Assembly (NCBI GenBank): GCA_900318645.1
Contig: ONLH01000024.1
Span: 1 to 52,629, forward strand
DNA: 52,629 nucleotides
Direction: 5' to 3'
Origin: an uncultured Prevotellaceae bacterium
GTDB taxonomy: Bacteria > Bacteroidota > Bacteroidia > Bacteroidales > Muribaculaceae
Part shown: positions 41,767 through 49,519 of the stretch, piece after piece
Layout: every line of letters starts with the position of its first letter
Numbering within the stretch: position 1 is the first letter of the stretch
Program-made: the position numbers and the translations under genes
Notes under the pieces: model-generated
The model's input: only the letters and a program-made list of their open reading frames with translations
What the model was told of the DNA's origin: nothing
Database searches by the model: none

Positions 41767-42801
41767 ATGGGACAGAATCTCATCTTCACCAACGATGTTG
41801 AGGAGGCCATTGAACGCTTAAAGGCAAAGCTGGCCCCCAATATGACCATATATATCGCTGATGTCAACACGGCCCGCTTTGTCCTGGGGCAAGAGCGCCT
41901 CATCATCATTCCCGATGGGGACACCGGCAAATCTCTGACATCGGTCTGCCACGTGTGGGACACGATGGAGCGATTGGGCGCGACACGCCGTTCGCTCGTC
42001 ATCAACTTGGGGGGCGGCATGGTGACTGATTTGGGGGGATTTGCCGCAGCGACCTTCAAACGCGGCGTGAGATTCATCAATGTCCCCACTACCCTATTAG
42101 GCGCAGTCGATGCTGCCGTGGGCGGCAAGACAGGCTTCAATTACAATGGGCTGAAAAATGAGATTGGAGCCTTCGCTCCTGCCAGCGATGTGATAATCTC
42201 TACGCGCTATTTCGACACCTTGCCCGTCAAGGAGATGAAATCGGGCTTTGCCGAGGTTCTAAAACATGCCATGTTGAGCGACCGCGACGAGTTCCTGCGC
42301 CTGATTGACCATGATTTCAACACACCCATCAACCATGACGACCTGCTGGAAAGGCTGCGCCGCTCGGTACAGGTCAAAGTGGATATCGTAGCCCGCGACC
42401 CCAATGAGCAGGGCGAACGCAAAGCCCTTAACCTGGGTCACACCATCGGGCACGCTTTCGAGAGTCTGGCGATGAAACGGGGAAAACCCGTACCCCATGG
42501 CTATGCCGTAGCCTGGGGTCTGGTCACCGAGGCCGTTCTTTCGCATCTGCTCTTGAGATTTCCCAGCGAGGATGTACATCTGCTGGGCAACTTTGTGCGC
42601 GACAATTACCGTGATTTCCCCTTTACCTGCGACGACTATGATGAATTGCTGGAACTGATGCGCCACGACAAGAAAAGCCGTGCCGGCGAAATCACCTGCA
42701 CCCTGCTCGCTGCCATCGGCAACTACCACATCGACCAGACCGTCACCCCCGACGACGTCACCGCCGCGCTCGACATCCTGCGCGACCACCTCGGTCTTTA
42801 G
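41767..42801 (+). CDS. aroB: 3-dehydroquinate synthase
   Basis: A 344-residue protein (ATG 41767; a TTG-led frame adds two residues). NAD-binding segments GGGMVTDLGGFAAATFKRG and the PTTLLGAVDAAVGGKTGFN block, zinc and substrate ligands in SGFAEVLKHAML and LNLGHTIGHAFES, and the KKSRAGEITCTLLAAIG region are all present. The enzyme makes 3-dehydroquinate from DAHP in the second step of the shikimate pathway. No dedicated promoter was seen after the upstream hairpin, so expression may depend on read-through or on a promoter inside it. Confidence 0.95.
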   Translation: MGQNLIFTNDVEEAIERLKAKLAPNMTIYIADVNTARFVLGQERLIIIPDGDTGKSLTSVCHVWDTMERLGATRRSLVINLGGGMVTDLGGFAAATFKRGVRFINVPTTLLGAVDAAVGGKTGFNYNGLKNEIGAFAPASDVIISTRYFDTLPVKEMKSGFAEVLKHAMLSDRDEFLRLIDHDFNTPINHDDLLERLRRSVQVKVDIVARDPNEQGERKALNLGHTIGHAFESLAMKRGKPVPHGYAVAWGLVTEAVLSHLLLRFPSEDVHLLGNFVRDNYRDFPFTCDDYDELLELMRHDKKSRAGEITCTLLAAIGNYHIDQTVTPDDVTAALDILRDHLGL

Positions 42802-42851
42802 ACAAGCCCCAAAACACCTGAATATCTCCTTTTTGTAAATTTTTCACGACT

Positions 42852-42914
42852 TTTTGTTAAGTTTACTTGTCGTTTTGAAAAGTTTACTTTACCTTTGTCG
42901 CCGTAATCGATTAC
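42852..42914 (+). promoter_or_regulatory. Promoter and candidate operator of the membrane-protein/Xre operon
   Basis: TACCTTTG (42890-42897) is the -7 element; CTTG (42866-42869) is 20 bp upstream. Two 17-bp direct repeats (TTTTGNNAAGTTTACTT at 42852-42868 and 42873-42889) are set 21 bp apart, two helical turns, over the -33 to -7 region. A perfect 12-bp palindrome GTAATCGATTAC (42903-42914) lies at the expected transcription start. Confidence 0.75.
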
Positions 42915-42952
42915 AAAGACAACATGTTAAACGATTTAAAGAGGTTTTGATT

Positions 42953-43414
42953 ATGAATTACAATTATTTATTCCCACCTGTATTCAAGAAAATCGGTTGG
43001 GTTTTGTTTGTGATCTTCGCAGTACTGAATGTACTGTGGATGACAGGTGATATTGAGGGATTATTACCTGCGTGCAAAGTGTTTAGCATCTGGCCAGACG
43101 AGGGGAAATTCATCATGACTAATGACGACTGGACCGATGAGATATGCATCGTTGGCATGATCTTATCGCTGCTCTTTATCACATTTGCCCGTCTCAAGCA
43201 GGAGGACGAATACACTATCAACCTGCGCATGAAGTCAATGGCATGGGCCGTCAAGGGTTATGGCCTCATCATCATGATGACAACGCTGTTTGTCTACGGC
43301 ACCAACTGGCTGTATATCATGCTGCTATCGATCTACCTGGTATTCTTTCTGTTTATTATCAAATTCTATTATGAACTAGAAAAGTTTAGAAAGGAGGTCC
43401 CTCATGAAGAATAA
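42953..43414 (+). CDS. Four-TM membrane protein paired with an Xre regulator
   Basis: The chosen start (ATG 42953, MNYNYLFPPVFKK) gives 153 residues; an extension to 42854 runs through the operator. Hydrophobic segments at about 14-30, 63-79, 102-118 and 119-138 predict four membrane spans. No named family is certain. The last 11 bases overlap the next gene, a small Xre regulator, a pairing (membrane protein plus HTH) common in Firmicutes and found here in a Bacteroidetes. It may sense an envelope or small-molecule signal that the regulator responds to (inference). Confidence 0.82.
   Translation: MNYNYLFPPVFKKIGWVLFVIFAVLNVLWMTGDIEGLLPACKVFSIWPDEGKFIMTNDDWTDEICIVGMILSLLFITFARLKQEDEYTINLRMKSMAWAVKGYGLIIMMTTLFVYGTNWLYIMLLSIYLVFFLFIIKFYYELEKFRKEVPHEE
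43391..43398 (+). promoter_or_regulatory. Perfect Shine-Dalgarno site of the Xre gene
   Basis: AAGGAGGT is complementary to the 16S rRNA 3' end; GGAGG ends six bases before the ATG (43404). Bacteroidetes rarely use such strong sites, so it decides the start and hints at a transferred gene pair. Confidence 0.85.
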
Positions 43415-43604
43415 TGTCAGAGTGGAACGAGCCATACACCACATGACCCAGGCCCAACTGGCCGAGCTAATCGGAGTGAGCCGTCAGACTATCAATGCCA
43501 TCGAGAGCGGCAAATATGTCCCATCGACGGTATTAGCGTTAAAAATGTCTGCCGTTTTCAACAAGCCCGTCAACGAAATCTTCCTCCTTGAGGAGAACGA
43601 TTGA
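43404..43604 (+). CDS. Small Xre-family helix-turn-helix regulator
   Basis: A 66-residue protein made almost only of a Cro/C1-type HTH: MTQAQLAELIGVSRQTINAIESGKYVPS.. ALKMSAVFNKPVNEIF. It lacks any effector domain, as in the short regulators that accompany membrane proteins. It overlaps the upstream gene by 11 bases and has its own strong ribosome-binding site. It is the likely binder of the repeats at 42852-42889 (autoregulation), which is inference. Confidence 0.92.
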   Translation: MKNNVRVERAIHHMTQAQLAELIGVSRQTINAIESGKYVPSTVLALKMSAVFNKPVNEIFLLEEND

Positions 43605-43610
43605 TCTACA

Positions 43611-43797
43611 GCAAGAGGCTATGTCATAATTGGCATCTGGAACCTTTGATCGAGCATCGCTCGAGAAATTTAACAAAATTATTGATAAAATTAAAATAAA
43701 AACTTATTTTATTTAATTTTTATACAAATTTTTGCTTAATTTCTCGGCCGATAGGCCGATTAAAAAGCCAGCATCCGAATGATGACATAGCCTCTTG
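43611..43797. repeat. 187-bp near-perfect palindromic element (MITE-like or bidirectional terminator)
   Basis: The first and last about 90 bases are reverse complements with scattered mismatches. The ends read CAAGAGGCTATGTCAT and its complement; each arm holds its own small hairpin (CGAGC/GCTCG on the left, GGCC/GGCC on the right). The element fills the gap between convergent genes. No target-site duplication is evident. Confidence 0.8.
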
Positions 43798-43806
43798 ATT
43801 ATCAGG

Positions 43807-44733
43807 CTACCGCCAGTGCCACAGGCGGGAGACGGCGTGGGTGATCGTGCGCAGGTGCAGGTCCTTGCCCAGCACGACGAGCATCACGGCGAAAAGGATG
43901 AAAAGGATGCCGACGATGAGGCGTGGCGTCAACACTTCACCAAAGACCACCACACCGATGGCTACGGCAGTCAAGGGTTCCAAAGCGCCCAAGATGGCGG
44001 TGGGCGTCGCACCCACATGATGCACGGCCACGGTCATAAATACCAGCGAGAGAATCGTGGGCACAATACTCAACCAGACGGCAAATGACCACGCACGGGC
44101 CGACGGCAGGGCATGGAGATACAATTCTGGTGAGGTGAAGGAATAGAGTATCAGCGTAATCTCACACACCAGCATGGCATAGAACGTGACCTTGAACGAA
44201 GACATCTTGATGCTCGACTGGTTGACCACGATGATATAGACCGCATAGGCCAAAGACGACAACACACACAGAATGATGCCCACAGCACTGAGCGAGGCAC
44301 CAGTCTCACCCTTGTACAGCAAGCCGATACCCACCAGCGACATCACGATAGCAATGACCGTCATTGCCGTAACACGCTCCTTGAAGAACATCGCCATAAT
44401 CACAGCCACCATGACGGGATAAACAAACAGAATAGTTGAAGCAATGCCCGCATCCATGAAATGGAAACTCTGGTAATAGGTAATGCTCGAAGCGGCGAAC
44501 AAAATTCCCAGAGAGAACAGCACCTTAAATTCATGGCGAGTCACTTTGAAATTCTCCCGCTTGATGAGCATAACCACAGCTAACAGGATGACTGCGAGTC
44601 CGAAACGATGAGCTAGCACCGTTGCCGTATTGACGCCTTCCTCATACAGAGGCAGCGCACCGAACGGGTTCGTGCCGTAACACACGGCCGAGAGGATGGC
44701 ACACAGGATGCCAATGGATTTACTCTTTTTCAT
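43807..44733 (-). CDS. EamA-family (drug/metabolite) transporter
   Basis: A 308-residue inner-membrane protein with ten predicted hydrophobic segments in two five-helix halves. EamA signatures include GTNPFGALPLYEEGVNTATVLAHRF near the start, ITYYQSFHFMDAGIASTILFVYPVMVAVIM in the first half and HHVGATPTAILGALEPLTAVAIGVVVFGEVLTP in the second. These carriers export or import small organic molecules; the substrate is unknown. The gene is 31 bases downstream of the GH53 gene on the same strand and is likely cotranscribed with it, though an obvious functional link is missing. Confidence 0.92.
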   Translation of the reverse strand: MKKSKSIGILCAILSAVCYGTNPFGALPLYEEGVNTATVLAHRFGLAVILLAVVMLIKRENFKVTRHEFKVLFSLGILFAASSITYYQSFHFMDAGIASTILFVYPVMVAVIMAMFFKERVTAMTVIAIVMSLVGIGLLYKGETGASLSAVGIILCVLSSLAYAVYIIVVNQSSIKMSSFKVTFYAMLVCEITLILYSFTSPELYLHALPSARAWSFAVWLSIVPTILSLVFMTVAVHHVGATPTAILGALEPLTAVAIGVVVFGEVLTPRLIVGILFILFAVMLVVLGKDLHLRTITHAVSRLWHWR

Positions 44734-44764
44734 CTGTATTATGATTTAAAGTTCTTGATGACGG

Positions 44765-45862
44765 CTAGCGCTTGAAGCGGCTCATCTCATAGAGGGCAGG
44801 CAGCGCCTGGCCGTTGGCGCTGTTGAACAGGCCTCGGTTCAGTCCCCAGTTGCTATGCTCAAAGCGGGTGCCGTAGCGGTTTTCCTCGGGATACCACCAG
44901 AACAGGCCCTTCACATTGTCATGACGGTTGAGCTCCCGTACCAACTGGGCGGTGAATTCACGCTGACCCTCGATGGTGCCTGGTAGACATTGGGAAAAAT
45001 CCTCCTCACCACGGTTCACACCGTCGTGCAGATAATAATAGGCCGCCTCAACAATCATGACAGGCTTACCAGGATAGCGTTCGGCCAGTGCATTGAGTGT
45101 GGCGCCCAAGTTGGGTATCGTGCCGTGCCACATGGGATAGTAACTCAAGCCGATGATGTCGTAGTCCACACCAGCACTAGCCAAGCGATCATAATAATTA
45201 CGTGTCATCTCCCACACGCCAGCCTTCTCGGTGTGGATGATAATACCTGATGACGGGCAAACCTCACGGCATGCCTTACAACCGGCCTTGAGCAGACTGG
45301 TGAAAACGTCCCAATTGTCCGCACTCATCGGGTCAACACGTCCCACAGGCCAGTCCATGCCGAAGGTGATCTCGTTTCCAACCTGAATGGTTGCTGGAGT
45401 AACTCCTGCAGCCTTCAGAGCCATGAGGCAATGGCGAGTGTAACGATAAATGCTGTCGGCCAGCACATTAGCGGCCAGTCCTTCCCAACGTTTGGGAGTG
45501 AACTGCTTGGCAGGATCAGCCCAAGTGTCGCTGTAGTGGAAATCAAGCATCACCTCAAAGCCACGTGCCTTGATGGTCTTGCACAACTGAACCACATAGT
45601 CTAGGTCCTGGCACACGCCCTCGTCGTGATGACGCCCCGGGGCATTCTGCGGATCCACAAACAGGCGCACGCGCATCATATTCCATCCCTGCTGCTTGAA
45701 CAAGTCATAGGGGTCAACAGTCACGCCACACGAATCCTTGTAAATCACGCCATTACGGGCATTGGACGTCATCATTGAAATGTCACCTCCCAGCCACGAC
45801 TGAGCCAACGTTGACATCACTGCCGCCAACGCAAGTATTACTAATGCTATCCGTTTCATCAT
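44765..45862 (-). CDS. Arabinogalactan endo-beta-1,4-galactanase, GH53
   Basis: Start at ATG 45860-45862 (an adjacent ATG follows), giving 365 residues and a signal peptide (about 1-20, ALAAVMSTLAQ); a TTG-led frame adds eight residues. GH53 signatures: GGDISMM, the MMRVRLFVDP segment, DFHYSDTWADPAKQ, the acid/base Glu in QVGNEITFG, and the nucleophile Glu in MIVEAAYYY, with GLFWWYPEE near the end. The enzyme cleaves beta-1,4-galactan side chains of pectin outside the cell or in the periplasm. It starts only 24 bases after the tRNA-Pro terminator and no separate promoter is evident. Confidence 0.94.
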   Translation of the reverse strand: MMKRIALVILALAAVMSTLAQSWLGGDISMMTSNARNGVIYKDSCGVTVDPYDLFKQQGWNMMRVRLFVDPQNAPGRHHDEGVCQDLDYVVQLCKTIKARGFEVMLDFHYSDTWADPAKQFTPKRWEGLAANVLADSIYRYTRHCLMALKAAGVTPATIQVGNEITFGMDWPVGRVDPMSADNWDVFTSLLKAGCKACREVCPSSGIIIHTEKAGVWEMTRNYYDRLASAGVDYDIIGLSYYPMWHGTIPNLGATLNALAERYPGKPVMIVEAAYYYLHDGVNRGEEDFSQCLPGTIEGQREFTAQLVRELNRHDNVKGLFWWYPEENRYGTRFEHSNWGLNRGLFNSANGQALPALYEMSRFKR

Positions 45863-45885
45863 CTTGACAGAATTAATTGAAATCA

Positions 45886-45928
45886 AATTAAAAAAGTGCC
45901 GACAATCAACAGATCATCAGCACTTTTT
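45886..45928 (-). terminator. Terminator of the tRNA-Pro gene
   Basis: On the minus strand AAAAAGTGC / GCACTTTTT (9 bp) followed by TTTTTTAATTT, seven bases after the tRNA 3' end. Confidence 0.85.
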
Positions 45929-45934
45929 GCGTTG

Positions 45935-46009
45935 TCGGGGTGACTTGATTCGAACAAGCGACCCCACGCCCCCCAGACGCGTACTCTAACCGGACTGAGC
46001 TACACCCCG
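45935..46009 (-). tRNA. tRNA-Pro (anticodon GGG)
   Basis: 75 bases. Acceptor stem CGGGGTG / CACCCCG with discriminator A, D-stem GCTC, anticodon stem CGCGT/GCGTG with loop CTGGGGG (anticodon GGG, reading CCC/CCU), variable loop GGGTC and T-loop TTCGAAT. CCA is not encoded. It has its own promoter and terminator. Confidence 0.95.
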
Positions 46010-46048
46010 AACGCACTTTCCGAAACACAATAATTTCGTAAAGCGGTG

Positions 46049-46080
46049 CAAAGGTAATGCCGTTTTGGGAACTGACCAAA
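46049..46080 (-). promoter_or_regulatory. Promoter of tRNA-Pro
   Basis: TACCTTTG (46049-46056) with TTTG (46077-46080) 20 bp upstream on the minus strand. Confidence 0.75.
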
Positions 46081-46177
46081 TTTTTTTGCGACTTTTTTTA
46101 AATTATTTTTTCTCAAAAACACGTAAAAACCAATCTATCAGCACTTTAACGAGTTCTTAAATTTAGTGCTTTATTGC

Positions 46178-46228
46178 AAGCAAGGTCTTTTGCAGTCCTT
46201 TTAGTCGGGCTGCAAAAGACCTTTGCTT
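46178..46228 (-). terminator. Large hairpin after fba
   Basis: AAGCAAGGTCTTTTGCAG (46178-46195) pairs with CTGCAAAAGACCTTTGCTT (46210-46228) with one extra base. It begins 19 bases after the fba stop; the following T-run is weak. Confidence 0.75.
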
Positions 46229-46247
46229 ATTCTTTTCTATTGGCGTT

Positions 46248-47249
46248 TTACTCGGCCTTGCCGTCGCTACCAAGCACCTCGATGATTTTGTGCTTGTAGA
46301 GCTTGGTCATTTCGTCGCGAGCGGGACCGCAATACTTGCGGGGGTCAAACTCACCGGGCTTCTCAGCTAAGACCTTGCGAACGGCAGCGGTGAAGGCCAG
46401 ACGGCTATCGCTGTCGATATTGATCTTGCAAACAGCGCTCTTGGCGGCCTTGCGCAGCTGATCCTCGGGGATACCTACGGCATCGGGCAGATTGCCACCG
46501 TGAGAGTTGATAATGTCAACATACTCCTGGGGCACGCTTGATGAGCCATGAAGCACGATGGGGAAACCGGGGAGTCTCTTCTCTACTTCCTCGAGCACGT
46601 CAAATGCCAGGGGAGGAGGAACGAGCTTACCAGTCTTCGGGTCACGGGTGCACTGCTCGGGTTTGAACTTATAAGCGCCATGGCTGGTACCGATGCTGAT
46701 GGCCAGTGAGTCGCAACCAGTGCGGGTAGCGAAGTCGATTACCTCTTCGGGCTTAGTGTAGTGCGATTCCTCGGCTACTACATCATCCTCAACGCCAGCG
46801 AGAACGCCGAGCTCAGCCTCAACGGTCACATCATACTGGTGAGCATAGTCCACAACCTTCTTGGTCAAAGCGATGTTCTCCTCATAGGGGAGCGAAGAAC
46901 CATCGATCATAACCGATGAGAAGCCGAAGTCAACGCATGACTTGCACAGTTCAAAGGTGTCACCATGGTCGAGATGGAGGCAAATCTGGGGATGCTCCCA
47001 GCCCAACTCCTTGGCATACTCTACAGCGCCCTCAGCCATGTAACGCAACAGCGTCTGGTTGGCATACTTGCGAGCACCGCTGGATACCTGCAGAATAACA
47101 GGCGACTTTGTCTCGGCACAAGCCTTGATGATAGCCTGTAACTGCTCCATGTTGTTGAAGTTGAATGCGGGAATGGCATAGCCGCCATCTACTGCCTTGG
47201 CAAACATCTCACGGGTGTTTACGAGGCCTAAATCCTTGTAATTTACCAT
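46248..47249 (-). CDS. fba: Class II fructose-1,6-bisphosphate aldolase
   Basis: A 333-residue protein of normal length. Visible motifs: PAFNFNNMEQL, CLHLDHGDTFELC (zinc His and catalytic Asp region), SSVMIDGSSLPYEEN, EAELGVLAGVEDDV, SIGTSHGAYKF (zinc His) and VLHGSSSVP (zinc His). The enzyme interconverts fructose-1,6-bisphosphate with dihydroxyacetone phosphate and glyceraldehyde-3-phosphate in the cytoplasm. It is a single gene with a canonical promoter and a hairpin terminator. Confidence 0.96.
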   Translation of the reverse strand: MVNYKDLGLVNTREMFAKAVDGGYAIPAFNFNNMEQLQAIIKACAETKSPVILQVSSGARKYANQTLLRYMAEGAVEYAKELGWEHPQICLHLDHGDTFELCKSCVDFGFSSVMIDGSSLPYEENIALTKKVVDYAHQYDVTVEAELGVLAGVEDDVVAEESHYTKPEEVIDFATRTGCDSLAISIGTSHGAYKFKPEQCTRDPKTGKLVPPPLAFDVLEEVEKRLPGFPIVLHGSSSVPQEYVDIINSHGGNLPDAVGIPEDQLRKAAKSAVCKINIDSDSRLAFTAAVRKVLAEKPGEFDPRKYCGPARDEMTKLYKHKIIEVLGSDGKAE

Positions 47250-47297
47250 AATTCTTAGTTATTAATATTGGGTCTAAACGATTTTAATTCTGTGCTG

Positions 47298-47328
47298 CAA
47301 AGGTAAGTGAATTTTGTGGTCTCGCAAA
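47298..47328 (-). promoter_or_regulatory. Canonical promoter of fba
   Basis: TTTG (47325-47328), 19 bp, TACCTTTG (47298-47305) on the minus strand; the leader is about 48 bases. The 313-base gap 47250-47562 also holds a short coding-like stretch (47330-47407) and the next gene's promoter. Confidence 0.8.
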
Positions 47329-47475
47329 GCGCAAAGGTGATTATTTTTCAACACATCCCATCATCGAGCATGTCAAGATGAAGGTCAACAGTGAAAACTA
47401 CCGCTAAAAGTGATAAAAATAATTGGTACACCTGTACAAAAATTCGTTTTTCTTTTACAGTTTCTAATTTTTTGT

Positions 47476-47483
47476 TATTTTTG
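47476..47483 (+). promoter_or_regulatory. -7 element of the 47563 dockerin-like gene
   Basis: TATTTTTG on the plus strand with a T-rich stretch 19-20 bp upstream; the leader would be about 73 bases. Confidence 0.55.
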
Positions 47484-47562
47484 CGACAGAAAAAGATTTC
47501 GTTTCAGAACTAATAATCCGTTTAATTATCCGTTGTATTAACTTTTTAATTCTTAAAACTTT

Positions 47563-49341
47563 ATGAAGAAATTTTTACTGATCGCTGCTATGGCAGCATT
47601 AGCCCTCGGTGCAAGCGCCGACGGCTACAAGTTTGAGAAGGTGTGGAGCAACACCGACGTGGCTTCCCTTTGGCTGACTGGTGTGCGTCAAGGCTTCGGT
47701 ATGGGCGGCAAATACTACATCAACGACACGCAGTTTAACGGAGAGGGAACTCCCACCATTTATATCTATGGTGAGAATGGTCTAGAAGGCACGATGCCTG
47801 GCTCCGCCAACGAAGCATTTACCCGTGACGAGGCCGGCAACTTGGTTTATATGAACAACGTTGCCTTTGCTGCTCACACCAATGATGAGCCCTGGCCGCT
47901 AGGCGCATCCATTGTGGTAGTCAACCCAACTACTAACGAGAGCAAGGAGTATGTGATTCCCGAGGATGCTCTTCCCTCAGGACGTATGGACTGCTTAGGC
48001 TTCCCCAAGGGTGACCTGATGGAGGATGGCCAAATCTTCTTTGTCGGTGGTAAGAACACCACTATGTTCTGTGTGATGACTATCACTGGCGGTGAATTGG
48101 ACAAGGACGAATGCTATAAGGTCAATAATGATTTAGTGAACGCGACAACGAGCTCCGTCATCAACTACTACACCGACGTTAACGGCGAAGAGGCACTCCT
48201 CTATGTTACCCGTAACGCCCAAATCGTGAAGATTCCTTATGATGACATGACCGCTGGTGCTATTATCCAGTTGCCCGGCAGAGCTCCGAGCAACGGTGCA
48301 TACTCCTTCGTTTGGGACGGCAAAGAGTTCTTCGTCTATCCTTACAAGGCTGCAACAGATGCCAACTATCTGGATGCCTTCGCTATCGCTGAGGCTGGTG
48401 CCGCTGAACCTCTCGTATTAGTTCCCTCAACCGTTACAGCTCCCGCCAACGGCTACCAGAGCAACTGGGTAGATGCCGAGGTTGACGATTTCGGCGTGAC
48501 CATCTATCATTACTATCCCGGTGGTTATATCGAGGTTTACCGCCTGACCAAGGTTTACACCGTGGCTTCCAATATTCTCAATAACTGGGCAATCAGCGAA
48601 GAGAACAACATGGAGCTCGGTGAGGATGGCATTTACTACCTGGCCAAGGACAGCGTTGAATTCACTGGCAGCATGGTGATCGAGTACAAAGTCACCTCTA
48701 ACGGTACTTGGTGGCCCACCGATTACAATGCTGAGTACTACATTGGCGAGGCAGGCCTTTACAACCTGGTATTTACCTTCGATCCCGGAGCTGACATCGT
48801 TGGCATCCAGGTAACCAAGCTCGAGGAGCCGCAGCCCGAGATGATTTATACAGTTGTTGGACCTGCTCATGTCTTCGGGACCGAATGGGATCCCACCGAC
48901 GTGAATAACGACATGGTAAAGGGTGAAGATGGCATCTACACCTGGACCAAGGAGGGTGTTCAGCTCGACGACTTCTTCGGCTTCAAGGTAGTGGGCAACC
49001 ATAGCTGGGACTATGAGTGGCCCATCGGCTATGAGAACAACTGGAACGCTTATCTGCCTGACGGCGCTGGCGTTTACAACATCGTGATCACCTACGATCC
49101 CGCACAACCCGATGAGAAGATCACCTGCACACTCACCAAGCAGACCTTCCTGCGTGGCGACGTTGACAACAGCGGCGATGTGAAGATCGGTGACGTAACC
49201 GCTCTGATCAACTACCTGCTCAACGGTGATGCAACCGGCATCAACCTGCAATCTGCCGACTGCGACATGAGTGGTGACGTCAAGATTGGTGACGTAACGG
49301 CGTTGATCAACTACCTGTTGAGCGGCGTTTGGGCTGAATAA
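47563..49341 (+). CDS. Secreted dockerin-like protein with SusE/F-like beta modules
   Basis: A 592-residue exported protein: signal peptide (1-20), a propeller-like N-terminal region (about 25-330) related by pattern to the 19225 and 20741 products (KFEKVWSNTDVASLWLTGVRQG), two similar beta modules (about 335-425 and 427-525) with W-x-(P/T)... W-P-(T/I)-(D/G)-Y and F.F.PGAD/TYDPAQP endings that recall SusE/F-type starch-binding modules, and a divergent dockerin-like pair (532-592; DVDNSGDVKIGDVTALINYLL, then DMSGDVKIGDVTALINYLL). It is the only such gene on the plus strand and lies apart from the cluster, next to fba and speA. Ligand unknown. Confidence 0.85.
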   Translation: MKKFLLIAAMAALALGASADGYKFEKVWSNTDVASLWLTGVRQGFGMGGKYYINDTQFNGEGTPTIYIYGENGLEGTMPGSANEAFTRDEAGNLVYMNNVAFAAHTNDEPWPLGASIVVVNPTTNESKEYVIPEDALPSGRMDCLGFPKGDLMEDGQIFFVGGKNTTMFCVMTITGGELDKDECYKVNNDLVNATTSSVINYYTDVNGEEALLYVTRNAQIVKIPYDDMTAGAIIQLPGRAPSNGAYSFVWDGKEFFVYPYKAATDANYLDAFAIAEAGAAEPLVLVPSTVTAPANGYQSNWVDAEVDDFGVTIYHYYPGGYIEVYRLTKVYTVASNILNNWAISEENNMELGEDGIYYLAKDSVEFTGSMVIEYKVTSNGTWWPTDYNAEYYIGEAGLYNLVFTFDPGADIVGIQVTKLEEPQPEMIYTVVGPAHVFGTEWDPTDVNNDMVKGEDGIYTWTKEGVQLDDFFGFKVVGNHSWDYEWPIGYENNWNAYLPDGAGVYNIVITYDPAQPDEKITCTLTKQTFLRGDVDNSGDVKIGDVTALINYLLNGDATGINLQSADCDMSGDVKIGDVTALINYLLSGVWAE

Positions 49342-49368
49342 TCAGTTCAATCAATCATCTAAGACAAA

Positions 49369-49410
49369 AGGCAGGGATCCTCGCTCAGACAGGTCCCTGC
49401 CTGTTTTTTT
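49369..49410 (+). terminator. Terminator of the 47563 gene
   Basis: AGGCAGGGA / TCCCTGCCT (9 bp) with a 16-base loop, then seven Ts, 28 bases after the stop. Confidence 0.9.
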
Positions 49411-49442
49411 GTGCAATAGCAGGATTTTCAAGAGGCATATTA

Positions 49443-49473
49443 TTGCCATAATCAATAAAAACCGTTACCTTTG
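49443..49473 (+). promoter_or_regulatory. Promoter of speA
   Basis: TACCTTTG (49466-49473) with TTG (49443-49445) 20 bp upstream; start codon at 49520. Confidence 0.7.
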
Positions 49474-49519
49474 CACTCACTTTTATCAGCATTGTATAAC
49501 AAACTAAATAAACTGAGCC

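Noticed and set aside
41043-42140. Minus-strand open frame of 365 codons
   Set aside because: Runs antisense through the HAD gene, the hairpin and aroB; composition changes along it and there is no sensible N-terminus.
43611-43797. Insertion sequence
   Set aside because: The inverted repeat contains no open frame for a transposase and no target duplication was found.
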